The position numbers were made by a program, and so were the translations under genes. DNA of 64,000 nucleotides, from NCBI GenBank assembly GCA_963682055.1, contig OY821747.1:17906258-17970257 (forward strand). The letters run 5' to 3'. This document shows positions 15,001-27,750 of the stretch, piece after piece. This stretch comes from Primula veris. Taxonomy: Eukaryota; Streptophyta; Magnoliopsida; Ericales; Primulaceae. The notes under the pieces were generated by a model that ran no database searches, was not told the DNA's origin, and was given only the letters and a program-made list of their open reading frames with translations. How positions within the stretch are numbered: the first letter of the stretch is position 1; every line of letters starts with the position of its first letter.

Positions 15001-18000
15001 CTGTCTGATCGAAAGAAACCCCTGGATCTGTTTTGCTTCCAAAGCCATCAGCCAAAGCTTTGCCATGTAACTCATTTCCGTGGTCAGAGATATATCTTTG
15101 CTGCATACATACAGAATCAAATCCAGTATCACTGCTCCCCAAATCATTCTCCCATGGTGAAAACCCAAGGTGTTTCTGAGGCTCAAATGGAGAAGAGGAA
15201 TTATGATCTTCTTGTTTATTTTCTCTAGCTAGTGGAAAGAATTCCATTCCAGGACTAGCACTCATCGATCCTTGATAATCATCTGCAGAATAAATATGTT
15301 GCAATAACATAGTAACACAGTCTAAAGATAAATAAGCATGGTAGTCAGCAAATAATACTTGGGAAAGTTGCTGGATAGTAAGAGCCAGAATGTCTGCTAT
15401 CCATCTTTGGCATCACATGTGACTGCGACTCAAGAAACGAGTGAAATCCCAGAGTTGGTTGGTGGTTATATGCTGCAAAAAAACTTTTTATTAGAGAAGA
15501 TCATTCCCATCAAACTACAAGCTAATAGCCTAATATCAATAGAAAATGTCCAATAGGAAGATTTTTTTCTTTGACCACATTCATGAAATTACTAGTAAAG
15601 ATGTGCCATCAACACACCTGACTCGGCATCCTCATACTCTGAGGCCTGAGAGCTTATCAAACTTCCTGTGTCTGTGGTTTGTGGAGTCACTTGATAGCTA
15701 TATGGGTAAAATTTAGAAGAAACAGAAGTTTCCACGTCAGAATTGGGCACAACCTCACTATCTTGAGAGTTGGGAAAGGCTTGAGAACCCTCTCTAACAC
15801 GGTTAAAGTTTGCTCTATTTGCCTGATAAGAAAAATAAAACCGCATTTAATACACTGTAAAAGTCGTGGTATAATATACAAAACTTCGAGAAGACAGATG
15901 ATTTAAGCAGATGATAATCAAAGGCGCCAATAAGTGACTAACGGTTCAATCAAAGTCGCTCAATGGCTTGAGTAGGCTAATAAAATTACTAAAAAGGTCT
16001 GGTCAACCTCAGTCTATCGGCCATACTAAAATCACAGTGACTACAGATGGGCATCAATGTATCATGGATACATTATCAGGCCTATGTCGCTAGAGTGGGA
16101 CAGATTAAAATCACCATAATTTTACAAGACATTGGCCGTGCTGACATGTGTAGAAGTGCAAGAGGCGGACCGTAACAGTATGATATCATACAAATTAAGT
16201 ATGAGCTTTAACTTAAACCAGAATTTAAGCTTGTATTATGTAACACATAGATAAGGTTTCATATTGGTCAACTGTAGAGTAGAGTCGAGCAACAAGAACT
16301 TTCTTGTAGTATCATATTTTTAAAAAGTAAACACCAGCTACACCACACTGATAAGGATATATGCGGCCAGCAGAAACTATTTCTGTCGTATATGAAGGAA
16401 AATGGCCCCAACATATAATACAGGAGAGGATATCAGGGAAAGGAAAATTCACATGGAAATCATTAGTGTGGATCAACTTTGCACTATTTAAAATGATGGT
16501 AGAAAACAGAATACAGTAAAAGGTAGACATAACCTTAACCTCCCGGTAGTGAACAAGAACAATGTTTGAGTGCTCCCTGTAGCAAGGAATATCAATGTAT
16601 TAGTCAACAAACTGTAAAGAATGAAAGATTACCCAGATAATAATTACTAGAAGGCCAGAGAGGTATCTTAACATTGATGCTTTTATTTTCCATGAAGGTG
16701 GTATATACCATAAACAACAAGCAGGAATGTATTTCACATTAGACCAACTTACTACTCAGTCAGTAGTAACAGGTCAACTTTGATATTAGGAGCAATATTA
16801 AAGGCCTGGCACTGGTATAAAGTACGATTCAAATAGGATTACAAATTGCATATGACGAATGGAAAGGGAGGGAGTGAACAGAACAAAAAATCTACTGAGA
16901 CTGCAAAAAAATGTAAGATGGAAATTTATAAGCAAATAATTCTCAGAAACGCACTCTTCAAGCAACCAGTAGCTGCGTCTTTGAAAATTTTCATTTTCTT
17001 CCCCATGTGCATAGTAGCAATGTAGCACATCCACACTTCCAGCCTGACATGAGATGGTAAAGATACTTTTACTCAGAATTAGCAGAAAAATACAGAATTA
17101 ACCACTCATCGAATAATAATATATAGTTAAACAGGCGAGCATGAATTTTTGTCCTAAATATTTGACCAACTTTTCGAATTGAAGAATGTGACTACTATTA
17201 CTAAGGAAAGGAGCAATATATAACTATCACCCTTTGCACAAACCTTGAGCCTCTCATGAGCTTCCTTCACTGTCTTTCCATCTTTTTTCTTTCTCCAGGT
17301 ATGCCCGTCTTTTCTGAAGTATCTTAACACCTTCCGGTCAAAAAGGAAAAGTGAACCGCCTGAAAAAAGAATGTGCATGTCAACTCCATAGCAATGTCCT
17401 AATTGCCCTTACTCCAAAATAAGCTTTCAAAAGTATTTTTTTTAGGAATGAGAATCTTTCAAGATAACTACACCAAAAGGTAAATGCACGACAGAAGAAC
17501 TGCATGGAGAATATATTGTTGACAATAATAAAAACAAGGATATCTGCAACTTAAGCTATTCTGGGATAATTAACTAGAAATGAAAAAAAAAAGGTAGGAG
17601 TGAAGATTTCAAAAACTGGTTTCAAAAAAGAATCCTAAATAAATTAACCGTATCCTCGCAACCAAATATAAGCCTTCCGCAGATATACAAGAGTGTGACA
17701 GATTATTCAGTCAACCTTAAAGCAAGATACAGAACCTAGATACAATGAGAAGACAAAAAGAAAAAGAAAAAGAATTTTTTTACTAATTTAGTCAACGACT
17801 AAACCAGCCATGGACTATGAGAAATCACGTTGGATGTAGTTCACCAACATAAGATACACCAAGAACAATTTATACGGAACATAAACATCTGACTAATTTC
17901 AGGAGTACATTTGGAATGTAATGCAGTTAATAGCTTACTAGGTGGTTTATGAGGTGACTCGGGAGCAATACGAAATTTGGTGTAGTTTCGAAGAATTTCA

Positions 18001-20882
18001 CAAATTTCAGCTGGACGTAACCATCGATGTTGGGCCTCCAAAAGTATTTGCTCTATATCTGTAAAAAGAATATGTACTGTCAGTTGATTATTAAAAGTCC
18101 AAAATGGGACATAAAAGGTAACTAAAGAAGAAGAAAACAAATGTTAGATGCACAAACCCAGATAACGTTAAGTACAAAGGAGAAAAATCAAATATCAATG
18201 CATGTACGAAATACAAAGAAACCATATATACGGAACACAGACTCAGATAAGGCAGAATGCAAAAAGGAAATGCTTTCCCTACTGCAACACCATAATTTCT
18301 GCGTTCCTGAACCTCCTAACTGTGGGTTTTTTTTTACTCAGATAATTATACTTCTCACATCAATTACTATAACTTCTGAGTTTGTACCGTATAGGGACTG
18401 ATTTACAAGTAACCCATTCATACTACGAAGCATTTTAGTGGAAATTGTATGTGAGGCCTTTCAGTAATTATTTTATATGTTTTAACTGTTACTAAAACAC
18501 CTATACGGTACAAACTCAGAAAAGTGTGAAAAACATCAATCACACATAAAAGATCTTCACTTCATCCAAATTAGTAATTCCGAGGATTTCAAATAGAAAA
18601 GATCGGGAAACTGATGAGAAAAATGCAATTATACTGCAGAGAGGAGCAGTCTTCTGTCCTACCTAAGCAAAGGTCAGTCCGTCTTTCCTCAATCATGATA
18701 CAGATTTACTAGCTCTTATGTTTTATGTTGATTCCCTGAAGCACTTTTCCTACTCATTACTGCAGTCAGATTGAACCTTGAATACTAATGGGTACTGGAG
18801 CAGCCCTTTTCTAATCAACGGGATACTTAGGAAGTTTACGAAATATTAGTTAACTCAGATAAGAAAAAAAAAACAAGACTGGAAAAGGGATATACCTAAC
18901 CCAGTCCTAATTCCTTCTTATTCTCGATTTGCAACATAAAGCCCAATACTGAATAAGATTTTAACTCCTACCCTGATCAACATAAATGGTTCATCAGTTG
19001 GCTCGTGAAAGCCACATGTCACGTGATCCATAAATCTCATGGAGCCAAGCGGTCCTTTAATCCTTAGAAGTCCTTTAAAACTCTTGGTATTATCCAAATG
19101 TCTTTAAAGCCAATTGCTCTCAGATGATTTCATCAATGCTGCTTGGGTCGTGATTAGTTATGATACATGGTACAGGGAATACAAGTAGTCTCAATACAAG
19201 GTACTCTGAGAGTAAGTCTTGTAGTAATATTATTTGGCTAATGGTATGCTTAAAAGTATGAAGCAGTATGGTGAAATGAGAATACTAAAGTACTTTTAGC
19301 TAACATTTTGGCTAATTTGTTACAAAATAACTGATTCAAAAAAGATCTATTCATATTATAGTTCATCACGATAAAGAAACCACTTATCTGGTTAAAGAAG
19401 GGGGATTAGTTTGAAACAAGGTTGTAAAAGTCGCAAGTCGGTGAGGTCCGACTGGAATTTTTTTTCGATTAGTCGGAAATTAGTCGGTTCCGACTTTTTT
19501 TTTTTTAAAGTGTTACTTTTTCAAAATTTAGGGGTCTTTTTGAAATTTTTTCAAAAACAGTGGAAATTTTTCTATGCTCTCAAAGTATAGGGACCAGTTT
19601 GAAACATTTCAAATTCTAAAAAAAACTTCCCGTCTGTTTCTCACTCTCTCTCTTTTGTATTTTTTCGCTGGGTTTTTGTTTCCAAACCCTAACCAATTGG
19701 GGGTTTACTTTCTTTCAATCTAATGATCAATTCCTTGCACAATAATCCAATTCGACCTTATTAGTTATCATCTGCGCTTTCAATTACAACAATTAAGCCC
19801 GAATTTGGGTTTTTTGAACCCACCGATTAATATAGCTCCGACTTGAACAAGTCGGGTCGGACTGAGACCGACTACCAACTAATCGCCGACTAGTCAACGA
19901 CTAGTCCCGACTTTTAGAACACTGGTTTGAAATGAATAAGAAATGCAAAGTCATCCTACATCGAATCTTAGGATTTTGATTCTTCATCAAATTTTTCCTC
20001 CAACACAGGAATAAAAAAAATCAACATTAAAACAACCAACGAATTAACTTAAGCTAGTAAGTAAATAGATTAGCTGAAAAGATGCAAAAGAACGAAAGCA
20101 GCCCTTGATTATGAACCCGAGCCGACTAACTTAGACCAAAATGCATAGCAACAGACTACCATTATAATAACCTTAACGGAAAAGACTATTCATTTCTATT
20201 ACTTGGATTCTCGATTCGAAACTAGCTCTGAGAAATAATCTTTCCCCAGAATACAATACAATCCTTTAACAGAAACAATATACATCCCGCTTGCCCTTTA
20301 TTCTTTCTCATATGAACTCCGTAAGTCGTCCACACCCGAAATATCTCAGTACAGATTTCGAAATGTGAAACAAGTCAAACCAGTTCGTCTAATTTCCTCT
20401 ATTTTTCACTAGAACAGATAAATCATACGAAAAACACGAGTCTTCCTATGAAGCTCGGACCTTGCTAAGTTTGCAACCAATAATCCTCCATACATTACAA
20501 ATCCTATGTGGCAGTGACTGAAATGAAATTAAATCAAACGCTGTATATTCTTTTTTATCCCGCAACATAGGATTTATAATATAGGTGAGCTTAATCAGAT
20601 TACCACTAACTCTTATCTTAATTTACTTAATAAGCTCAGACCTTGGGATCACTAAACCCAGATATATTATAAATCCTACTCTCTATGTTCCTCTTTACAT
20701 GCTCACTACGGAGAAACGGTCCATTTTCAATGCAAAACTATGGTCTATAAATTTCCAAAATGAACGATTTCCAAAACAAAATGGACCTTTTTTCCATAGC
20801 GGACATGTAAAGTGGACTTAAATGAAATTAAATCAAACTCCACATTTTCTTTTTAACCCCACAACCGGAATTTAATGTGCGT

Positions 20883-20950
<68 letters not shown>

Positions 20951-21584
20951 TACTATTAAAATAAGCAAAATCAAGAATTGGGTGAGGCTGCCAATTTTTA
21001 CCACTATTTTTCCAAAAATACCTTCACTCTATTTTTCAAATTACTGATATACCCAAATTTAATTAACAATTCCTCCTCACTCTATTTTCCTAATTAAAGA
21101 TATACCCTAATTTAGTGAACAAATCGTCGATTTAACCCGCATAATTTCAATAAATGGTACCGAATGCAATTATTGTGATCATAGTAAAACATTTACAAGA
21201 TGTACGTCATTAGACGTCGCGCAAACAACGTGGGCCACTGTTAATAGTGTGTGTATATATTTATAAATATATATGTATATATATATATCAGCTCCATATG
21301 AAAAATTGGACTACTAGTACTAATATAAGCATCTAAACCGAAAATATTTATAAATATAAAAAAAAAAGACAAATAATTCTCATTTTGAAGCTCCGATCAC
21401 TTCTACACAGTCAATTAGTATTGTACTGTGTGCTACAATCAAACCAGACGACGAAATCGATGATTCAAAAATATAGAAAAAATAAACTAGGGTACAAATA
21501 CAATAGTAACCATCACAAAAGAGAGAAATAGATAGATAGAGAACCTAATTGAGCAGCTAGACCGTGCCGGCGAGACTCTGACAT
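9094..21584 (-). CDS. CAMTA: Calmodulin-binding transcription activator (CAMTA), 12 exons
   Basis: Nuclear Ca2+/calmodulin-responsive factor binding CGCG-core promoter elements; Arabidopsis CAMTA1-3 restrain salicylate immunity and promote cold induction of CBF genes. Exons (minus): 21584-21545, 18058-17939, 17359-17244, 17043-16955, 16576-16534, 15822-15618, 15282-14990, 13803-13357, 12844-12141, 11388-10800, 10195-9869, 9207-9094. All junctions are GT-AG and in phase, giving 1028 residues, close to Arabidopsis CAMTA3. CG-1 domain is about residues 14-136 (RWLRPAEICEIL, FDRKVLRYFRKDGHTWRKKK, HCYYAHGEENENFQRRSYWL); TIG fold from about 452; ankyrin region about 643-740 (GWTALHWAASSGR); IQ motifs about 855-895 (AAIRIQNKFRSWKGR, AHVRGHQVRKNY); calmodulin-binding helix follows (ILDKVILRWRRKG); acidic C-terminus ends MPTTS. 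The first exon encodes only MSESRRHGLAAQL; three sister copies lie upstream. Least certain: the exon 8 acceptor and the exon 12 CAGCAG acceptor. TIG presence fits the CAMTA1/2/3 clade; I cannot name the orthologue. Confidence 0.93.
9204..9210 (-). promoter_or_regulatory. NAGNAG tandem splice acceptor, CAMTA exon 12
   Basis: On the minus strand the last intron ends ACAGCAG before GATGTC. Splicing at the first AG adds one Gln; splicing at the second omits it. Either keeps the frame. Confidence 0.6.
10495..10735 (-). other. CAMTA intron 10, rest of 10196-10799
   Basis: AT-rich intron. I see no element or nested gene in it. Confidence 0.5.
12948..13270. mobile_element. MITE-like inverted repeat in CAMTA intron 8
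   Basis: The left side reads AAAGTACACCAACTTATCC and the complement of the right side reads TAGTACCAACTTACACC. Further inside, ACATCATACTATTGAAATTT on the left matches the complement of the right (ACACCACCTATCAAAATTT), so arms are about 100 bp with divergence. The ends and target duplication are not sharp. Confidence 0.5.
14046..14190. repeat. TAGGCGCCTA-type dispersed repeat in CAMTA intron 7
   Basis: Starts near AATGTTCTAAAAAGC and ends near CACCTTTTAGAATATT, so the termini are inverted. Inside are GCGCCTAAATTA, AAGCAGAATTGGGCGGTGA and ACTAGGCCTCC. The same family occurs twice at 35336-35705 in the other gene. These GCGCCTAGGC-like repeats are widespread in plants; I do not know their class. 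Confidence 0.6.
19426..19925. mobile_element. AGTCGG inverted-repeat element
   Basis: About 500 bp with inverted, internally repetitive ends. The left holds GTTGTAAAAGTCGCAAGTCGG, and the complement of the right end reads GTTCTAAAAGTCGGGACTAG. Copies of TCGGTCC, AGTCGGGTCGG and CGACTAGTC crowd both ends. A CTCTCTC and AAACCCTAACC stretch lies in the middle. The layout resembles the TAGGCGCC repeats in overall plan but with a different core word. Confidence 0.55.
20886..20948. repeat. TA microsatellite
   Basis: About 31 TA dinucleotides, in unit 1 of the CAMTA array. The homologous position in unit 2 carries another long TA run; units 3 and 4 carry only short ones. Confidence 0.95.
20949..21250. 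mobile_element. Helitron-like segment, unit 1
   Basis: Begins ATCATACTATTAAAATAAGC after the TA run and ends near GTCGCGCAAACAACGTGGGCC. Plant non-autonomous Helitrons often start TCTATACTATTAA and end in a GC hairpin like CGCGCATTGCGCGGG. The expected CTRR end is not clear. Homologous copies occur at about 22823-23125, 24879-25182 and 26872-27183, so it was part of the unit before duplication. Confidence 0.4.
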
Positions 21585-21670
21585 AATCTAATTACTCACT
21601 CTCTCTATATATATATATGTATTTGTATTTTGTATATATGTGTTCGATTATCATGCGTTCAGGGGGTGGC

Positions 21671-21676
21671 TTTATA
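21671..21676 (-). promoter_or_regulatory. TATA box, CAMTA promoter copy 1
   Basis: On the minus strand CATATAAAGCCACCCCC lies about 87 bp upstream of the first ATG. The same block lies at 23772-23777 (copy 2) and 25761-25766 (copy 3). Conservation in three tandem copies and the spacing to the ATG support a core promoter; transcription starts are not known. Confidence 0.65.
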
Positions 21677-21689
21677 TGGGAAGAGTCCC

Positions 21690-21713
21690 CGTGAAATGGA
21701 ATCCAGTTGTCTA
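21690..21713 (-). promoter_or_regulatory. Recurring GTGAAATGGAATCCAGTTGT block
   Basis: The plus-strand word GTGAAATGGAATCCAGTTGT occurs here just upstream of the TATA box, and again near 23791, 25780, 27997, 28239 (one change) and 28689. Its retention in all promoter copies, including the one whose TATA block differs, marks it as a candidate regulatory site or a repeat core. Confidence 0.5.
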
Positions 21714-22756
21714 AAGGGAAATATACTTAATTTATGTTGATAGGTAAAGCTACGTTTAGTATTTCATTGACAACATTTCATTGATTCAAAGTATATAAAA
21801 CGTAATGTTATAATGGTATGGTAGTATATAACAAGTAGATCATATAAATACAACTATTTTTGTATTAAATGCAACATGATTTTAGAAATGTATTAAATGC
21901 TTAAACAATGTCCCGGGACACTCGTTAGCAAAACCGTATTTTAATTTTGATTTATAGAGTAGTAATTGTATAAGAGTGGTATTAATCTGGTTATGATTTT
22001 GATAATAATTCTATGATGCCTATGTGGAAAGTCCAGATAATTTATCTATCTTCTATACAATAGGGTCTCGTTTGGTTAAACAGATAAACACGACCCAAAC
22101 CGTAATCAAAACCAACCTGTTACACGTTGAGTTGGCTTAAGCATATAACAAATGAGAAAAATTAATAACCGGTCTCTAAAAACAAAATTATTTAAGCTTT
22201 AGTCTTGCTCCTAAACATATTTAAGAAAAAAAAATCAATTTTTGGTAAAACAAATTAAGTTTTGATCCACTATATAAACCCACTTAAATTCTAATTTAGT
22301 TCAGATCATAAAAATTGTTTCCCTCTTCGAAAAATCAAACCGCACCAACTTATATATGTACCTTGATTAAAACAAAATCAATAAGATAACCATAATTCGT
22401 ATCTTAAATTTTTATTAAGCTCATACCTTGGCACACTAAACTCGGATACATTATAAATCCTACTCTGTATGTTCTTCTTCACATGCCCACTAAAGAAAAA
22501 CAGCCCATTTTCGATGCAATACTATGGTCTTTAAATTTCCAAAATGAACGATTTCAAAAACAAAATCACATTAAACCGTTCAACTATGTGAATAAATTAT
22601 GAAATCTGTCATTTCTAGAAATTTGCATATCGTAAATTCGCATCCCAAAATGGACCTTTTTTCCATAGCGAACATGTGAAGTAGACTCAAATGAAATTAA
22701 ATCAAACTCCACATTTTGTTTTTAACACCACAACCGGAATTTAATCTAATGTGTGT

Positions 22757-22759
<3 letters not shown>

Positions 22760-22822
<63 letters not shown>
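22760..22822. repeat. TA microsatellite
   Basis: About 31 TA dinucleotides, homologous in position to the run at 20886-20948. Confidence 0.95.
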
Positions 22823-22824
<2 letters not shown>

Positions 22825-23323
22825 TACAATAATAATAAGGAAACTCAAGAATTGGGTGAGGCTGTCAAATTTGGCCACTATTTTCAAAAAATATTCCAAC
22901 TCTATTTTCCGAATTACCGATGTACCCTAATTTAATTAACAATTCGTCCTCACTCTATTTTTCTAATTACAGATGTAACCTAATTTAATGAACAAATCGT
23001 GTTAACCCGCATAATTTCAACAAATGATACCGAATGTGATTATTGTGTTCATAGTAAAACATATTTACAAGAGTTATGTCATTGCACGTCGCGCACACAA
23101 TGCGGGCCATTATCAATAATAGAATATATATATATATATATGGGGACAACGGCACCCCTCATAATTCCGAATTTTGCGATTTTTTAATTTTTAACCATTT
23201 ATTTCACTAAAATATGTTAAAAACAATGATTTAACACAACTTCTTATTTTATCTCACTTAATTTAGTAGTTTTTGTAAATTTGGCACCCGCATGAACCAT
23301 TCCTTCCTTCACCTCTTATTTTT

Positions 23324-23438
<115 letters not shown>

Positions 23439-23643
23439 ATACATCCATCATCTGAACTGAAAATTATTATAAATAAATAAATAAAACTAATAATTCTCAT
23501 CTTGAAACAGCTCCGATCACTTATAATCAAAGCAAACGACTAAATCAATGATTAAAATATTAAAAAATATATTAAAAAAACATAAACAGGGGCACAAATA
23601 CATAATAACAATCGCAAAAGAGAGATAGATAGATAGAGAGAAC

Positions 23644-23683
23644 CTAATTGAGCAGCGAGACCATACCGGCGAGACTCTGACAT
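23644..23683 (-). other. CAMTA first-exon copy 2
   Basis: Minus-strand ATG at 23683-23681 opens MSESRRYGLAAQL and ends in the same phase as the proximal exon, followed by a GTTCTC donor. It is preceded by a TATA box (23772-23777). It could splice to the CG-1 exon at 18058 and give a full-length protein with Tyr at residue 7. Use in vivo is inference. Confidence 0.75.
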
Positions 23684-23900
23684 AATCTAATTACTCACTC
23701 TCTCTCTATATATATATAAATATTTGTATTTTGTATATATGTGTTCGATTCTTATGCGTTCAGGGGGTGGCTTTATATGGGAAAAGTCCCCGTGAAATGG
23801 AATCCAGTTGTCTAAAGGGAAATATACTTAATTTATGTTGATGGGTAAAGCTACGTTTAGTAATTCATTGACAACATTTAATTGATTCAAAGTATATAAA

Positions 23901-23906
23901 ACGCGT
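23901..23906. promoter_or_regulatory. ACGCGT site in promoter copy 2
   Basis: ACGCGT fits the CGCG-core consensus bound by CAMTA CG-1 domains. It lies about 218 bp upstream of the copy 2 ATG. The same place reads ACGTAATG in copy 1 and ACACATATG in copy 3, so the site is specific to copy 2. Confidence 0.45.
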
Positions 23907-25636
23907 ATGTTTGGTAATATTATAATGGTATGGTAGTATATAACAAGTAGATCATATAAATACAACTATTTTTGTATTAAATGCAACATGATTTAAGAAA
24001 TGTATTAAATGCTTAAACAATGTCCCGGGACACTCGTTAGCAAAACCGTATTTTGATTTATAGAGTAGTAATTGTATAAGAGTAGTATTAATCAAGTTAT
24101 GATTTTGATATTAATTCTATGATGCCTATGTGGAAAGTCCAGATAATCTATCTATCTTCTATACAATAGGGTCTCGTTTGGTTAAACAGATAAACACGAC
24201 CCAAACCGCAATTAAAACCAACCTGTTACACATTGAGTTGGCTTAAGCGTATAAAAAATAAGAAAAATTAATAACCGGTCTCTAAAAACGAAATTATTTA
24301 AGCTTTAGTCATGCTCCTAAACATATTTATGAAAAAAATTCCATTTTTGGTAAAACAAATTAAGTTTTGATCCACTATATAAACCCACTTAAATTCTAAT
24401 TTAATTCAGATCATAAAAATTGTTTCTCTCTTAGAAAAATCAAACCGCACCCACTTATATAAGTACCTTGATTAAAACAAAATCAATAAGATTACCAAAA
24501 TTTCGTATCTTAAATTTTTATTAAGCTCAGACATTGGCACCACTAAACTCGGATACATTATAAATCCTACTCTCTATGTTCCTCTTCACATGCCCACTAA
24601 AGAAAAACAGCCAATTTTCAATGCAATACTATGGTCTTTAAATTTCCAAAATGAACGATTTCAAAAACAAAATCACATTAAACCGTTCAACTATGTGAAT
24701 AAATTATGAAATCTGTCATTTCTAGAAATTTACATACCGTAAATTCGCATCCCAAAATGGACCTATTTTCCATAACGGACATGTAAAGTAGACTCAAACG
24801 AAATTAAATCAAACTCCACATTTTGTTTTTAACACCACAACCGGAATTTAATCTAATGTGCGTCAATATATATATACATCATACAATGATAATAAGGAAA
24901 CTCAAGAATTGGATGAGGCTGTCAAATTTGGCCACTATTTTTCCAAAAATACCCCACTCTATTTTCTGAATTACCGATGTACCCTAATTTAATTAACAAT
25001 TCGTCCCCACTCTATTTTCCTAACTACAGATGTACCCTAATTTAATGAACAAATCGTTTTACCCCGCATAATTTCAACAAATGATACCGAATGTGATTAT
25101 TGTGTTTATAGTAAAACATATTTACAAGATTTATGTCATTACACGTCGCGCACGCAATGCGGGCCATTGTCAATAATAGGATATATATATATATAGGGAC
25201 AACGACACCCCTCATAATTCCGAATTTTGCGATTTCTTAATTTTTAACCATTTATTTTTCACTAAAACATGTTAAAAACGATGATTTAGCACAACTTATT
25301 ATTTTATCTCACTTAATTTAGTAATTTTGTTGTATGTTTGGCACCCCCATGAACTATTCCTGCCTTCGCCTCTTATTTTTATAATAATAATTATTATTAT
25401 TATTATCAGCTCTATATGAAACATTGGACTACTAGCTAGTACTAAATTACTAATACATGCATCATCTAAACTGAAAATGATTATAAATAAAACTATTAAT
25501 TCTCATCTTGAAACAGCTCCGATCACTTACAATCAAATCAGGCGACTAAATCAATGATTAAAATATTAAAAAACATAAACTAGGGCACAAATACATAATA
25601 ACGATCGCAAAAGAGAGACAGATAGAGAGAGAAAAC

Positions 25637-25676
25637 CTAATTGAACAGCGAGACCATACCGGCGAGACTCTGACAT
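25637..25676 (-). other. CAMTA first-exon copy 3
   Basis: Minus-strand ATG at 25676-25674 opens MSESRRYGLAVQL with an intact frame and a GTTTTC donor in place of GTTCTC. A TATA box lies at 25761-25766. One residue differs (Val for Ala at 11). Confidence 0.72.
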
Positions 25677-27643
25677 AATCTAATTACTCACTCTCTCTAT
25701 ATATATATGTATTTGTATTTTGTATATATGTGTTCAATTATCATGCGTTCAGGGGGTGGCTTTATATGGGAAGAGTCCCCGTGAAATGGAATCCAGTTGT
25801 CTAAAGGGAAATATACTTAATTTATGTTGATGGGTAAAGCTACGTTTAGTATTTCATTGATAACATCTCATTGATTCAAAGTATATAAAACACATATGTT
25901 TGGTAATGTTATAATGGTATGGTAGTATATAACAAGTAGATCATATAAATACAACTATTTTTGTATTAAATGCAACATGATTTTAGAAATGTATTAAATG
26001 CTTAAACAATGTCCCGGGACACTCGTTAGCAAAACCGTATTTTAATTTTAATTTATAGAGTAGTAATTGTATAAGAGTGGTATTAATCTAGTTATGATTT
26101 TAATAATAATTCTATGATGCCTACGTGGAAAGTCGAGATAATTTATCTATCTTCTATACAATAGGGTCGTTTGGTTAAACAGATAAACACGACCCAAACC
26201 GCAATCAAAACCAACCCGTTACACGTTGAGTTGGCTTAAGCATATAAAAAATAAGAAAAATTAATAACCGGTCTCTAAAAACAAAATTATTTAAGCTTTA
26301 GTCTTGCTCCTAAACATATTTAAGAAAAAAAAATCAATTTTTGGTAAAACAAATTAAGTTTTGATCCACTATATAAACCCACTTAAATTCTAATTTAGTT
26401 CAGATCATAAAAATTGTTTCCCTCTTCGAAAAATCAAACCGCACCAACTTATATATGTACCTTGATTAAAACAAAATCAATAAGATAACCAATAATTCGT
26501 ATCTTAAATTTTTATTAAGCTCAGACCTTGGCACCACTAAACTCGGATACATTATAAATCCTACTCTGTATGTTCCTCTTCACATGCCCACTATAGAAAA
26601 ACAGCCCATTTTCGATGCAATACTATGGTCTTTAAATTTCCAAAATGAACAATTTCAAAAACAAAATCGCATTGAACCGTTCAACTATGTGAATAAATTA
26701 TGAAATCTGTCATTTCTAGAAATTTACATACCGTAAATTCGCATCCCAAAATGACCTTTTTTCCATAGCGGACATGTAAAGTAGACTCAAATGAAATTAA
26801 ATCAAACTTCACATTTTGTTTTTAACACCACAACCGGAATTTAATCTAATGTGCGTCAATATATATATATATCAAACAATAATAATAAGGAAACTCAAGA
26901 ATTGGGTGAGGCTGTCAAATTTGGCCACTATTTTTCCAAAAATACCCCCACTTTATTTTTCCAAATTACCGATGTACCCTAATTTAATTAAGAATTCGTC
27001 CTCACACTATTTTCCGAATTACATTCCGAATTACAGATGTATCCTTATTAATGAACAAATCGTTTTAACCCGCATAATTTCAACAAATGATACCGAATGT
27101 GATTATTGTGTTCATAGTAAAACATATTTACAAGATTTATGTCATTACACGTCGCACACGCAACACGGGCCATTGTCAATAATATGATATATATATATAT
27201 ATATATATACATGGGGACAACGGCACCCTTCATAATTCCGAATTTTGCGATTTCTTAATTTTTGACTATTTATTTTCACTAAAATAAGTTAAAAACGATG
27301 ATTTAGCACAACTTATTATTTTATCTCACTTAATTTAGTAGTTTTTTGTAAATTTGGCACCCCCATGAACCATTCCTTCCTTCGCCTCTTATTTTTATAA
27401 TAATAATATTATTTATTATTATTATCAGCTCTATATGAAACATTGGACTACTAGCTAGTACTAAATTACTAATACATGCATCATCTAAACTGAAAATGAT
27501 TAAACAAATAAATAAAACAAACTAATAATTCTCATCTTGAAACAGCTCCGATAACTTACAATCAAAACAGACGACTAAATCAATGATTAAAAAATATTTT
27601 AAGAAAAAATAAACAAGGGCACAAATACATAATAATAATCGCA

Positions 27644-27676
<33 letters not shown>

Positions 27677-27680
27677 GAAC

Positions 27681-27720
27681 CTAATTGAGCAGCGAGACCG
27701 TACCGGCGAGACTCTGACAT
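27681..27720 (-). other. CAMTA first-exon copy 4, most distal
   Basis: Minus-strand ATG at 27720-27718 opens MSESRRYGLAAQL with a GTTCTC donor. Its upstream sequence differs from copies 1-3: the GGGGGTGGC plus TATA block is missing and about 200 bp of other AT-rich sequence precedes the GTGAAATGGAATCC motif at 27997. This copy may retain the ancestral upstream region, or be the end of the duplicated tract. Confidence 0.72.
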
Positions 27721-27750
27721 AATCTATTTACTATCTCTCTCTCTATATAT

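Larger units (their letters stand above)
18059..21544 (-). other. CAMTA intron 1 with embedded repeats
   Basis: 3.5 kb intron between the proximal first exon and the CG-1 exon. It contains the 19426-19925 inverted-repeat element, the TA array at 20886-20948 and the first part of the tandem unit. Elsewhere I see nothing coding. Confidence 0.6.
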